Shown: positions 15,954 through 24,776, counted from the first letter of the stretch. The stretch is 32,306 nt of DNA from DATGMP01 sp035293565 (GCA_035293565.1 DATGMP010000116.1:1-32306); one strand, 5' to 3'. Notes: generated by a model from the letters alone, not told the origin. Translations and numbers: made by a program.

Positions 15954-17174
15954 TCAGTCGTCGATGGCTTGATAGACGAGGTTCGTGAAATCCGGTGCCA
16001 GCTTGGAACCCAATGTCCCGACGAGAAGCTGGGTCATCATCACCGCCGTGATCCGCTCCTTGGGATCATTGAACCACCAGGTGCCATAGGCGCCGCCCCA
16101 GCCATAGGTCCCGACCGAGCTCAACGATGCCTGTCCGCCCAGCCGGTCTTTGACGGAGACGCCGAGCCCGAAGCCCTGCGCTTTCCACATCGGAAAACCC
16201 ATGAAGAGCATCCGCCGCTGCGCTGGCGTGAGGAAGTCCGTGGTCATCAGCTCGATCGTCTTGCGCGATAGGATGCGTTCGCGGCCGAGCTTGCCGCCCG
16301 CCAGCAGCATGCGACCAAACTTGGCGTAATCGTCGGCAGTGGAAACCAGACCGGCGGATGCGGAAGGCACCTTGGGCGGCGAGGCCCATTTGCTCTCTCG
16401 CGGATGATCGTCGACCACGCGCTTGCCCGACTTCAGATCGGTCGCGTAGGCCACGCAGAGGCGACCTCGCTTCGCTTTTGGAACATGGAAGGCGGTATCG
16501 CGCATGCCAAGCGGCTCGAACAGACGTTCGGCCAGAAAGCCCTCGAGCGGCTTGCCCGCGGCGCGTCCGACGAGAAATCCCAGAACGTCGGTCGTGAAGC
16601 CGTAATTCATCCGCTCACCGGGGACGTGGACCAGCGGCAGAGCGCCCAGCCGCGCCAGCCACTCATCGACATCCGTACCAAGCAGCAACAGGCCGTTACC
16701 GACATGAAGCTTGGCCACCGCCTTGCCGATCGGCCCCATGAGGTCGATGAACTGGCTAGCGAAGCCGGGGCGGTGCGTCATGAGGTCGAGGACGGTGATT
16801 GGTCGCGGAGCTTTATAGGTCTTGGCCAGAGGTCCTTTGGGATCGTGCAGAACCGAACGGTTCGCGAGCTCCGGCAACCAATTGTCGATCGGATCGTCGA
16901 GCCTCAGTTTTCCTTCCTCGAGCAGCATAAGGGCGGCAACGCTCGCCACCGGCTTTGTCATCGAAGCAATCCGAAAAATGCTATCGCGTTCGATCGGGAT
17001 GCGCCGTTCGCCGTCCTGCCAACCGACCGCGTCGAAATGCACCTCCTCCCCGTCGCGGTGAATCAGCGTCACGATCCCGGCCACCTCGCCGCGCTCGACA
17101 TAGGCCGCCATGCCGTCGGCGAGTCGCTTGAGCCGCTTTTTGGAAAGGCCGCCTGCCCTTTTTTTGTCCTCCAC
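15954..17174 (-). CDS. serine hydrolase, beta-lactamase class C / esterase family VIII type (paralogue 2)
   Basis: This 406-residue protein is a close paralogue of the next gene downstream. The two align end to end and share ITVLDLxTHRxG, RLFEPLGMxDTAF, AGLVSTADDYxKF and the terminal LVYQAIDD. The nucleophile motif is SMTK, and the Tyr motif is again YGF (RMNYGFTTDVLGFL). No signal peptide is seen, and the N-terminus is Lys/Arg-rich. The start is a GTG at 17174 with GGAGG 5 bases upstream. The pair looks like a tandem duplication followed by divergence, possibly toward different ester or amide substrates. Confidence 0.88.
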   Translation of the reverse strand: MEDKKRAGGLSKKRLKRLADGMAAYVERGEVAGIVTLIHRDGEEVHFDAVGWQDGERRIPIERDSIFRIASMTKPVASVAALMLLEEGKLRLDDPIDNWLPELANRSVLHDPKGPLAKTYKAPRPITVLDLMTHRPGFASQFIDLMGPIGKAVAKLHVGNGLLLLGTDVDEWLARLGALPLVHVPGERMNYGFTTDVLGFLVGRAAGKPLEGFLAERLFEPLGMRDTAFHVPKAKRGRLCVAYATDLKSGKRVVDDHPRESKWASPPKVPSASAGLVSTADDYAKFGRMLLAGGKLGRERILSRKTIELMTTDFLTPAQRRMLFMGFPMWKAQGFGLGVSVKDRLGGQASLSSVGTYGWGGAYGTWWFNDPKERITAVMMTQLLVGTLGSKLAPDFTNLVYQAIDD

Positions 17175-17199
17175 GCATCCCTCCCATATCGTTCCGGCG

Positions 17200-17601
17200 C
17201 TACAATCCGCGTGGATTGCCGGGCACGATATCGTCGACCCGGCTCAGCCGCTTCTCGCCGTCGATGCTCCATTCAAGCCCGCGACCGGCCCGCGCGACCC
17301 GCGAGCAGATCGGCGGATCGCCGCTAAGCGCAGTGCAGAACGAGTCCTGCTTGACGTCCCATACGCCCGTGTAAGGCTGGCCGTCCGACCATCCCCTGAC
17401 GGTTCCGTCGGGCGCATAATATTCCACAAATCCGCCGGGAAGCATCGCCGTGTGATCGGAAAGGGCGGCTCGGATCTCGGGGCCGCTCAGCCAGGCGGGC
17501 TGCGCTGCGCAGCCCGGCAACACGGCCGGAAGCAGAATTGCCGCAACCGCGCCACATCGCGCGCGACGACCAGAATGGGGAGCGGGAACGATGATCGGCA
17601 T
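17200..17601 (-). CDS. putative small lipoprotein of unknown function
   Basis: I do not recognise this 133-residue protein. Its N-terminus is Arg-containing, then hydrophobic (GAVAAILLPAVLPGC), and ends in a lipobox-like LPGC with Cys31, so a lipoprotein is likely. The mature part has GGFVEYYAPDGTVRGW and QPYTGVWDVKQDSFCTAL, which suggests a small beta-rich periplasmic domain, and two Cys (in SFCTAL and PPICSR) that could pair. The ATG at 17601 has no good ribosome-binding site. It lies between flgL (82 bases upstream) and the beta-lactamase-like pair, same strand. A link to either is unproven. Confidence 0.65.
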   Translation of the reverse strand: MPIIVPAPHSGRRARCGAVAAILLPAVLPGCAAQPAWLSGPEIRAALSDHTAMLPGGFVEYYAPDGTVRGWSDGQPYTGVWDVKQDSFCTALSGDPPICSRVARAGRGLEWSIDGEKRLSRVDDIVPGNPRGL

Positions 17602-17683
17602 GCTGCGGCGTCATCAGAGGCGGGTTGAGCCGCCGGGACCTTAGCCGTCGAGCGGGCTCTCCGCCAGAGGCGGCGCAGCAAGC

Positions 17684-18685
17684 TTAGAGATAGTTGATCA
17701 AGCTCAGCGAATTCACCATCGAGACGACCTTGTAGGACGCCTGCAACTGGGTCTGAAGCATCTGAAGTTGAGTCGTCGCCTGCGCCACATCCACATCCTC
17801 GACATCGCCCAGCTGGGTCTGGAGCGTCGTCTGCGTTGCCTGATGGGTCGTGTCGGCCGTGTTGAGCTCGCTTTGAACGAGACCGATCTTACTGTCGAGG
17901 TTTGTAACGCCCTTGGTGCCCTGGTCGATCATCTGTTTGGCGCCATTATAGACGGTCCAGAAGTCGCTCGGGTGAGCGGGATCATAGTGGAGATTTGCGA
18001 TGATAGAGAGGCCCTGCATCAGCTGCTGGATCGACGGGTCGTCGGCCTTCACCGTGTAATCGACCGTCTGGCTCGTATCGATCTGGGCTGTGACGTTGCC
18101 CGCGGTCGCGACCGTCGCGGAGTAGCCGGCCGAGGTGCCGGTGATCGCAGCTACGTTCGTGAGCACCGTCGGACCGCTCGACGCGCCGGAATAGAGCCCG
18201 GCCAGCACCCCGTTGACGTTCGTATTCAGCGTCGCCACGCCCGCAACCGGCGGCGTGGAGATATCGGTTCCAGCGAAAACGTATGTGCCGTCATAGTTGC
18301 TGTTGAGAGCGGACTGGAGATTGTTCAGCATATTCTGAGCTTCGACATTGAAGTTGGACATGCCGGGATCATTGTCGGACTGAGTCGGAATGGATAGGTC
18401 GGCGGAGATCTGCTGACCGATGGACGTAATGGATGTCAGCGCGTCGGTCATGACGCCGGTCTTGCCGCGGACGAGAGAAACGTTCGTCGAGAAGGAGTCG
18501 ATCTGGCTGAGCGCGCTGTGCAGCGAAATCGAGGTCACCGTGGCGGCGCCGCCGAGGTCGGAATAGAGGCTTGCCTTTTGCCCGCTCGAAATCTGATCTT
18601 GCAGCGTATTGAGATCGTTTCGCTGCGATTTGAGCAGCGTGTTGATATAATTGAGCTGGCCGATGTCCGCGACGCTGATGACCAT
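17684..18685 (-). CDS. flgL: flagellar hook-associated protein 3 (FlgL), flagellin family
   Basis: FlgL joins the hook to the filament with FlgK. The 333-residue protein has a flagellin N-terminal domain (QLNYINTLLKSQRNDLNTLQDQISSGQKAS) and the matching C-terminal coiled-coil (VEDVDVAQATTQLQMLQTQL) ending SLSLINYL. The middle is Ser/Thr/Gly-rich and variable. GAGGAAG lies about 7 bases before the ATG at 18685. The gene follows flgK by 15 bases, which identifies it as FlgL and not a filament flagellin. Several Tyr lie near Asp/Glu, for example in VDYTVKADD and SNYDGTY. This is relevant only if the sulfotransferases nearby act on proteins. Confidence 0.88.
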   Translation of the reverse strand: MVISVADIGQLNYINTLLKSQRNDLNTLQDQISSGQKASLYSDLGGAATVTSISLHSALSQIDSFSTNVSLVRGKTGVMTDALTSITSIGQQISADLSIPTQSDNDPGMSNFNVEAQNMLNNLQSALNSNYDGTYVFAGTDISTPPVAGVATLNTNVNGVLAGLYSGASSGPTVLTNVAAITGTSAGYSATVATAGNVTAQIDTSQTVDYTVKADDPSIQQLMQGLSIIANLHYDPAHPSDFWTVYNGAKQMIDQGTKGVTNLDSKIGLVQSELNTADTTHQATQTTLQTQLGDVEDVDVAQATTQLQMLQTQLQASYKVVSMVNSLSLINYL

Positions 18686-18700
18686 TTTTTGGCTTCCTCG

Positions 18701-20152
18701 TTACTGAATCGCTTGGAACAGTTCGTCGAAGATCTGATTGACCGTCTTTATCATTTGCGCTGCCGCGCCATACGATTTTTGAATTGTCAGCATGCTGGAG
18801 AGTTCCGAGTCGAGGCTGACGCCCGACGAATTCGTCAACTGCTGCTGCAGGGCCGAGCTGTAGGCGGATTCGCTGGTATTCAGATTGTTGGCGTGCGACA
18901 GCAAGTTCGCCTGTCCCGCGATGATCTGCGCCGCATAACTCTGGAGCGTGGCGCTCGCCGGCAATCCGGTCGAGATCGACAGACTCGGGCCCAAGCCGCT
19001 GGTGTTGAACGTCGTGTTGGCGTCGAAGGCGTTGTTGATGACATTCATGATGTTCGTGTTGTCGCCGGCCGGGATCGCCGGACCGCCGCCGGTGCCCTGC
19101 TGCAGCAGGGACGGATTTGCGCTGACGGCCGGATTGACCTGGATCAGCTGCGCGAATCCCACATAGCTGCCGGGGACATTGGGCGGAATGGCTCCCGTGC
19201 TGTCGGAAAACAGCTTCACGCCCTGAGCGGCGAAAGCGTTGGCGGTCTGCTCGGCCATTTCGTCGAGCTGAGCCTGCTGCTGCGGGAGGACCTGATCGCG
19301 CAGATTGAGAAGCGAGCCGAGGGTGCCGCCGGGCGAGCCCGCCGCGAGGTCGAAGGCGGTCGGGCCGGAGCCGACGATGACCCCGTTCACGGATGCGGGA
19401 TAATAGGATGACGGGCCGATCGGCGCCGACGTGAAGGTCACCGGCTGCGCGACCGTGTCCGCGAGAAGCTGTCCGGTCGGCGTCTGAACGACGACGACAC
19501 CATCCGACCGCGTGAAGCTCGAAATGCTCATCTGCTGGGACAGGGTCTGGATCGCCTGATCGCGCTGGTCGGCGAGATTGGCGGTCGACCGGCCTGCATA
19601 GGTCTCCTGGGCGATCTGTTTGTTGAGCTGCGCAATCTGGCTCAGCGCCGTGTTGATGGTTTGAACCGACTGGGTGATGTCGGTTTGCGTCTCGTTGCGC
19701 TGCTGCACGACGAAATTCGCATATTGGTTCAGCGAGCTCGCAAAACTCTGCGCGTCGGTAACGGTCTGCTGCTGCTCGATCGACGAGGCGGGGTTGGCCG
19801 AGAGCTGCGTGAAGTCGTCGGCAACAGTGCTGAGCAACGACGCCATCGACGAAGCCGAGCCCGGCTTGCCGCTAATTGCCTGCAAATTCGTCAAATAGGT
19901 GGACTGGTTGTTCCAGTAGGCCGAAGTGCTCGACGCGTTCCGATAGTCGGTCTGCAGAAACTGGTTGACGTTGCGGGTGACGAGCCCGGTCTGGACCGAA
20001 ACATTGTTGCCGATGACCTGGGTCGAGAGCGGCAAAGTTTTCTCGGTATAGCCAGGCGTCTGTGCGTTGGCGATATTTTGGCTGGTAACGTCCAGCATTT
20101 GCTGGGCGACCTGCAGTCCCGCGAGAGCTGTATTCAATGCGCCGATGGGCAT
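18701..20152 (-). CDS. flgK: flagellar hook-associated protein 1 (FlgK)
   Basis: FlgK is the first hook-filament junction protein. The 483-residue protein starts MPIGALNTALAGLQVAQQMLD and has VTSQNIANAQTPGYTEK, the rod/hook-family N-terminal motif. It ends with the conserved helix ISLDSELSSMLTIQKSYGAAAQ-type segment and IKTVNQIFDELFQAI. It is shorter than the enterobacterial protein (547), mostly in the surface-exposed middle, as is common in alphaproteobacteria. A TAGGT ribosome-binding site lies 6 bases before the ATG at 20152, inside a tandem 10-base repeat (20157-20176). A sigma-54-like promoter lies just upstream. No other flagellar genes are in the window. Confidence 0.9.
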   Translation of the reverse strand: MPIGALNTALAGLQVAQQMLDVTSQNIANAQTPGYTEKTLPLSTQVIGNNVSVQTGLVTRNVNQFLQTDYRNASSTSAYWNNQSTYLTNLQAISGKPGSASSMASLLSTVADDFTQLSANPASSIEQQQTVTDAQSFASSLNQYANFVVQQRNETQTDITQSVQTINTALSQIAQLNKQIAQETYAGRSTANLADQRDQAIQTLSQQMSISSFTRSDGVVVVQTPTGQLLADTVAQPVTFTSAPIGPSSYYPASVNGVIVGSGPTAFDLAAGSPGGTLGSLLNLRDQVLPQQQAQLDEMAEQTANAFAAQGVKLFSDSTGAIPPNVPGSYVGFAQLIQVNPAVSANPSLLQQGTGGGPAIPAGDNTNIMNVINNAFDANTTFNTSGLGPSLSISTGLPASATLQSYAAQIIAGQANLLSHANNLNTSESAYSSALQQQLTNSSGVSLDSELSSMLTIQKSYGAAAQMIKTVNQIFDELFQAIQ

Positions 20153-20208
20153 TTTTGACCTACTTCGACCTGCTTCGGACCCTTTACGGACCGATTTCGA
20201 AGAGGACT

Positions 20209-20226
20209 ATGCGAAATTCATGCCAA
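20209..20226 (-). promoter_or_regulatory. sigma-54-like promoter upstream of flgK
   Basis: On the minus strand, 20226 to 20209 reads TTGGCATGAATTTCGCAT. The GG (20224-20223) and GC (20212-20211) elements are exactly 10 bases apart, as required for a -24/-12 promoter; it departs from TGGCAC-N5-TTGC at two positions. The predicted start, near 20199, gives a leader of about 47 bases before flgK. Sigma-54 control of late hook genes is established in Caulobacter, so the position is sensible. Confidence 0.55.
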
Positions 20227-20242
20227 GTCGGGGAAAGGCCCT

Positions 20243-22093
20243 TCAGCCACGCTCCAGGGAAAGAAATTCCGGGATCCAGGGCTCGTAGTTGCGCCAGCGC
20301 TCGACTGACCGCCGATAAACCGGCTGGCGAGCCTGCCACAGGCTTGCCGTCTTGACCGCCCGCCGGTTTCGTTCGGGGGCGAGGCAGCCTTCATTCCAAT
20401 CCAGCCCGCAGAAGGCGATCAGGCGTCGCGTCACGCGTTCGCGATCGCTCACGAGCTCTTCATAGTCGATCTCGAGCAGCCGGTCGGCCGGGATCACGCG
20501 CCGCCAGTGGGCCATCAGCCGCGCATATTGCCGATAGAAAAAGGCGATGTCCTCGCGGCTGTAAGTGAACTCGTGCCCCATGTTGAAATGGGTGAAGTAG
20601 ATGGACAGACACGTGTCCGGCGGATTGCGCCGGCAATGGATGATGCGCGCGTTGGGGAAGGTCGCATGGATGAGGCCGGCCCACCGGAAATTCTCCGGCA
20701 TTTTGTCGGTGACGCGCGCCGCGGAGGGACCGATCCGGCGCAGCAGGGCCAGATACTCGGCCGCGATCCGCCCCAGCGGCGCCGGCGTCAGCGGCACCTC
20801 GCCCAGGCGCTGAATCGTATCGGACCAGAAGGTCAGCTCGTCGCCGGCGACGACATCGGGATGGCTGGAGACGATCTGCTCGAGCAGCGTGGTGCCCGAG
20901 CGCGGCATGCCGACGATGAGAATGGGCAGGGCCGCCTCCGACCCCGCCCCGACGGAGCGCGATATCACGTCTCTCGTATAAAGCCGGATGGTGTTGTCCA
21001 CGAAGCGCGTAAACTTTTCCCGATCGAAGCGCGCCCATTGCCGCTTGAGCCGGTTGCCGGCGTCGAAATGGCTCATGGCGGCCTCATGGTCGCCCAAATC
21101 GTCCAGCGCCTTGCCGAGCGCGAAATGGAGGCTCACGCGCTTGTGATCGGAGAAGCCGCCCGTGGCGAGCAACGCCTCCATTCGCGCGACGAGCGACCGG
21201 TCCGTCACCGTCTTGGCGCGGACCAGCGCTTCGAAAGACATGACATGGCGCTTGTCTGTCGCGAGCGCCGCCTCGAAGCACGATGTCGCCTCGTCGAAAC
21301 GGCCCATCTGGTTCAGCACGTTGCCCAGCAAATGGTGAAGGCCGCCATTGTCGGGGTCTGCGGACAGGCTCTGGCGGAGATAGGCCTCGGCCTCCGCCGG
21401 CTGGCCTCCCTCGAATATGAGCCATGCGCGGCTCCGCCGGCCCGAGGGGGACTCTGGCTGGGCTTCGGCCGCCTTGCGATAATGATCGGCCGCCTCAAGC
21501 GCATGCCCCTGCAGATAGAACAGGTTGGCCAGGCTCTCATGCGCTTCGGCGAAGTCCGGATCGAGCGCGATCGCGCGCCGGTAGGCGGCGACCGCCTCGT
21601 CCTCCCGCCCCTGGACATCGAGGATCATGCCGAATCGATGGTGCGCGGTCGGGTCGTCGGGCTTGAGGAGAATCGCCTGCTCGAGACAGGCGAGCGCCTC
21701 GGACTGCCTCGCGGCCTCGAGGTAGAGCACGGCCAGATCGTTCTGCGCGATGACGTTGTCGGGCTCGAGCCCGACCGCCTCCTCGAGCAGGCGGGTGGCC
21801 TCGTCCAGCCTACCCTCGGCTCGCAGGAAGCCGGCCAACTGGAGCCGGGCATCGGTCGAATCCGGGTCGAGCGCGAGCGCATCGCCGAGCAAGGCGATCG
21901 CCTCGGTCGCCCGTCCGCCTTGGCCTGCGAGCGCACCCAGCAGAAGGGTCGCTTGGAAATTGCGGGGTTCGAGCGTCAGCACCTGGCGGCAGAGCGCCTC
22001 CGCCCGATCCAGCCGGTGCTCCTCGACCGCGTCAAAAGCCAGATCGAGGAGCGAGTCCACCTCGCCATCCTCGGGTTCCCTCGCATTTTCCAT
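20243..22093 (-). CDS. TPR-repeat sulfotransferase (TPST-like), single module
   Basis: The 616-residue protein has about eight tandem TPR units at residues 15-300 and a Sulfotransfer_3/TPST-like domain at about 385-616. The 5'-phosphosulfate loop is VGMPRSGTTLLEQIVSSHP (residues 394-412). The 3'-phosphate-binding segment is ARIIHCRRNPPDTCLSIY (about 482-499), with its Arg and Ser. A bridging TPR-like stretch, LHFALGKALDDLGDHEAAMSHFD, joins the two parts. No signal peptide or membrane span is seen, so it should act in the cytoplasm with PAPS as donor. The ATG at 22093 is preferred over a longer frame from 22186. It is 90 bases upstream of flgK, same strand. Its acceptor (protein or glycan) is not known. 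Confidence 0.88.
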   Translation of the reverse strand: MENAREPEDGEVDSLLDLAFDAVEEHRLDRAEALCRQVLTLEPRNFQATLLLGALAGQGGRATEAIALLGDALALDPDSTDARLQLAGFLRAEGRLDEATRLLEEAVGLEPDNVIAQNDLAVLYLEAARQSEALACLEQAILLKPDDPTAHHRFGMILDVQGREDEAVAAYRRAIALDPDFAEAHESLANLFYLQGHALEAADHYRKAAEAQPESPSGRRSRAWLIFEGGQPAEAEAYLRQSLSADPDNGGLHHLLGNVLNQMGRFDEATSCFEAALATDKRHVMSFEALVRAKTVTDRSLVARMEALLATGGFSDHKRVSLHFALGKALDDLGDHEAAMSHFDAGNRLKRQWARFDREKFTRFVDNTIRLYTRDVISRSVGAGSEAALPILIVGMPRSGTTLLEQIVSSHPDVVAGDELTFWSDTIQRLGEVPLTPAPLGRIAAEYLALLRRIGPSAARVTDKMPENFRWAGLIHATFPNARIIHCRRNPPDTCLSIYFTHFNMGHEFTYSREDIAFFYRQYARLMAHWRRVIPADRLLEIDYEELVSDRERVTRRLIAFCGLDWNEGCLAPERNRRAVKTASLWQARQPVYRRSVERWRNYEPWIPEFLSLERG

Positions 22094-22218
22094 GGGCCGG
22101 ACCTTAAACCGTATTTCTCGTACTGGAAGCGGCAATCGCCCGATATCGCCTTCCCGCCATGTCGCGGATAAGATGCGCGGAAGCATCGCATAAATCCGAC
22201 CTGACGAGGATGATCGAT

Positions 22219-22911
22219 ATGAAACACAGCATTCGCCATGCGGCTGCGACCATTGCGGTTCTAGGCTCTCTCGCCGGGTCGGCGCGCGCGGCCGAGCGGC
22301 CGCTTCTCGCCCCGGTCAGCGATGTCACCGTCACCTACGCGCTGAGCGGCTCGCTGAAGCTCGACGCATCGAAGGTGACGATCGCCTACCACAACTCGTC
22401 GCACGATATCCGGATCGACCTTTATCATTTTCCCGATTCGAACGAGACGTTCGGCTCGACTTTGATCGACAAGGACAAGCAGCGGGTAACCGTCTTGTTT
22501 CCCGATCGCAAAGGCTATGCGGAGATCCCGCCCGGGAACGAGCCCAATTTCGCCTTCATGCTGAACGACAAGATGAAGTTTACCGTCGAGGGCTATGACG
22601 ATGTCGCGCGACACCCGTGCACCAACTGGAAGGTCGAGAGCCAAAACGTTGAAGCCACTGCATGCATCACCACCGACGGCGTCCTGCTTCGCGCTCTGAG
22701 AACGGGCGCCAACGCCGGCAAAATGGAGGCGACGTCGGTCGTCTATGGCCCTATCCCCGAGATCACGTTCCTTCCGCCCGACGATTATAAAAAGTTCGTG
22801 CGGGCCCCGGTCGGCGGAGAGCCCGCCCCGGGAACACAGACGCAGCCGGGCTCGGCTCCTGCCTCACCGGCACCCGCCGCCGCGCCTTCAAAGAGCGCGC
22901 CGACGAAATAG
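22219..22911 (+). CDS. exported protein, DUF4412-like
   Basis: This 230-residue protein has a signal peptide (MKHSIRHAAATIAVLGSLAG, cleavage likely after SARA). The mature domain contains CTNWKVESQNVEATACITTDGVLLR and a later TSVVYGPIPEITFLPPDDY. A Trp, two Cys that may pair, the CxTxDGVxLR stretch and the final PPxxY resemble DUF4412 periplasmic proteins, whose role is unknown. The C-terminal 35 residues are low-complexity Pro/Ala/Ser. GAGGA lies 8 bases before the ATG at 22219, which decides that start. It is the only plus-strand gene between 14682 and 28363 and sits between two sulfotransferase genes, stopping 10 bases from one of them. Confidence 0.8.
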   Translation: MKHSIRHAAATIAVLGSLAGSARAAERPLLAPVSDVTVTYALSGSLKLDASKVTIAYHNSSHDIRIDLYHFPDSNETFGSTLIDKDKQRVTVLFPDRKGYAEIPPGNEPNFAFMLNDKMKFTVEGYDDVARHPCTNWKVESQNVEATACITTDGVLLRALRTGANAGKMEATSVVYGPIPEITFLPPDDYKKFVRAPVGGEPAPGTQTQPGSAPASPAPAAAPSKSAPTK

Positions 22912-22921
22912 CGTATAAGGC

Positions 22922-24763
22922 TCAGTCGGCCGGAAGCAGCTTGCGGAACTCGCCGAGCCAGGGCTCGTAGTTCCGCCAGCGCTCCACAGAGCTGTTGTAG
23001 ATCGGCTGGCGGGCCTGCCAGACGCTGGCGGTCTTGACGATTCGGCGATTCTCTTCATGCCGAAGGCAAGACTCGTCCCAATCGAGATCGCAAAACGCGA
23101 TTATCCGGCGGACCACCGCCTCTCGATCGGCGATGAGCTCCTCGTAATCGATCTCAAGGAGATTCTCGGGCGGCAATACCTGACGCCAATGCGCCATGAG
23201 ACGGAGATATTCCTGATAGACGAACGCGATGTCGCCGCGGTCATAGGCGAAATCCTTCCGCTGGCTGAAGATCGTGAAATAGATCGACAGGCAGATATCG
23301 ACGGGATTGCGTCGGCAATGGATGATCCGCGCCTTGGGGAAAACAGTGTGAATGAGTCCGATGCGCCGGAAGTTGTCCGGCGCCTTGTCGGTGACGCGGA
23401 GATGGTCTGCCGAGATTTTCCCGAGCGCCGCCAGATATTCCGACTCCAGGCCACGTATCTTTGATAAATCGAGCTGGTCGTCCAGCTGCTGGCCCCAGAA
23501 GGTCAACTCGCCGCCGGCGGCGACCTTGGGATGGCTGGAAAGGATTTGCTCGGCCAGCGTCGTGCCGGAACGCATCATCCCGAGAATCAGAACCGGAATC
23601 TCAGAAGTCGAGCCGGTTTCCCGGTTGCGCGCAAAAAATTCCGGCGTATAGGTCGCGATCGCCCGGTCGGTCGCGTCCGTCAGGCGTTTCCGGTCGAAGC
23701 TAGAGTGAGCATGGACCAAGCGGTTGCCCTCGTCATAATACCGGATCGCCCGCTCGTAATTGCCGAGGTCGTCGTACACCTTGCCAAGGGAGAAGAGGAG
23801 AAAGGCGCGGTCGTCGTCGGCGAGACCAGGCCGATGCAGGCGCGCGATCATTTCGTCGATCAGCGGCCGATCACCGTCGGAGAATTTCTTGCAGCCCGCT
23901 ATGCCGTAATAGGCCAGGACCGACATCCGTCCAGAATCCAAGGCCGCTTTGCGGAAGACTTCGATTGCCTCCGAGAAGCGTCCCGCCTCTTTCAGGGTCT
24001 TTCCCAATAGCCAATGCGCCTCGGCGCTCGCCGGATCCATGGCGATGGTGCGCCTCAGGCTTTCTTCCGTGCCCGGATCGTCTTCCTCGATGAGCGCGCG
24101 CGCCAGATTCAGCCTTCCGAGAGTTGTTTCAGGTGAAAGTGCATGAACGCGACGGAAGCAGGCGACAGCCTCGGCCTGCTCGCCTCTCGCACTCAGCAGG
24201 TTGCCCAGATTTGCGTGCGCGGCGACTTGGTTCGGATCGAGCGCGATAACGCGGCGATATAGCTCGGTTGCCTCGGCATCCCGGCCCAGCCGCTCGAGTG
24301 CGACCGCCAGATGAAAATGCGCCGAAGGCATGTTCGGGGCGATTGCCACGGCCATGGCCAGATGGCGGATCGCCTCGTCGAACGCGTTCTGGCCGAGATA
24401 TGCGACACCGAGATCGTGATGCGCGGACGCGCTGTCCGGCTTCAGCTCTACGGCCTTGTTGAGCGCCGCGATCGCCTGCGAAAACCGTTGCTCCTGGCGC
24501 AGCAGATTGCCGAGCTGCAGATTGCAGTCGAACGAGCCGGGCCGCAGCGAGACCGCCTGGCGGAGCAGCTTGATTCCGAGCGGCCTGTCTCCGCGCCAGC
24601 CCGCAATGACCCCCTGCATTATCAGCGCGTCCACGTGGCGTGGATGCGCCTTGAGAATGCGCGCGCACAAGGCCTGCGCCTCCTCCACCCGTCCCGCCTG
24701 ATAGGCGGCGCGGGCCTCCGACCACAAACGGTCGAGCGACGACGGCTCCTTGGCTTCGAACAT
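22922..24763 (-). CDS. TPR-repeat sulfotransferase (TPST-like), single module
   Basis: The 613-residue protein repeats the same plan: TPR units at about residues 10-280 (for example SAHHDLGVAYLGQNAFDEAI), a bridging TPR-like segment at about 321-350, and a sulfotransferase domain at about 388-613. The 5' loop is LGMMRSGTTLAEQILSSHP (394-412) and the 3' segment is ARIIHCRRNPVDICLSIY (478-495). It ends with the family signature RRIVKTASVWQARQPIY followed by SVERWRNYEPWLGEF. AGAGG lies 7 bases before the ATG at 24763. It begins 13 bases after the two-module gene, so the pair is almost certainly co-transcribed. The protein is predicted to be cytoplasmic. Confidence 0.88.
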   Translation of the reverse strand: MFEAKEPSSLDRLWSEARAAYQAGRVEEAQALCARILKAHPRHVDALIMQGVIAGWRGDRPLGIKLLRQAVSLRPGSFDCNLQLGNLLRQEQRFSQAIAALNKAVELKPDSASAHHDLGVAYLGQNAFDEAIRHLAMAVAIAPNMPSAHFHLAVALERLGRDAEATELYRRVIALDPNQVAAHANLGNLLSARGEQAEAVACFRRVHALSPETTLGRLNLARALIEEDDPGTEESLRRTIAMDPASAEAHWLLGKTLKEAGRFSEAIEVFRKAALDSGRMSVLAYYGIAGCKKFSDGDRPLIDEMIARLHRPGLADDDRAFLLFSLGKVYDDLGNYERAIRYYDEGNRLVHAHSSFDRKRLTDATDRAIATYTPEFFARNRETGSTSEIPVLILGMMRSGTTLAEQILSSHPKVAAGGELTFWGQQLDDQLDLSKIRGLESEYLAALGKISADHLRVTDKAPDNFRRIGLIHTVFPKARIIHCRRNPVDICLSIYFTIFSQRKDFAYDRGDIAFVYQEYLRLMAHWRQVLPPENLLEIDYEELIADREAVVRRIIAFCDLDWDESCLRHEENRRIVKTASVWQARQPIYNSSVERWRNYEPWLGEFRKLLPAD

Positions 24764-24776
24764 CGGCCCGCCTCTG

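Noticed and set aside
14796..16271. A 491-codon open frame on the plus strand opposite the two beta-lactamase-like genes
   Set aside because: It runs antisense to two well-supported genes, has no recognisable domain, and arises from high-GC codon bias that removes stops from the opposite strand.
14721..17174. Beta-lactam resistance genes
   Set aside because: No signal peptide, no YxN or KTG motifs, and family VIII esterase-like variants make a resistance call unsupported.
17602..17683. A terminator between flgL and the lipoprotein gene (CCGCC-TCT-GGCGG stem)
   Set aside because: The stem is only five bases, with no T-tract, and similar small GC stems are common throughout the window.
22108..22135. 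A sigma-70 promoter for the single-module sulfotransferase gene (TTGCCG-16-TACGGT on the minus strand)
   Set aside because: Both boxes are weak, the spacing is short and the leader would be only a few bases, so it is no better than chance in this base composition.
20507..22171. A 554-codon plus-strand frame opposite the single-module sulfotransferase gene, and similar long frames at 24750-26297 and 26943-27974
   Set aside because: All mirror TPR or sulfotransferase coding sequence; their translations are Arg/Gly/Asp-rich without motifs or ribosome-binding sites.
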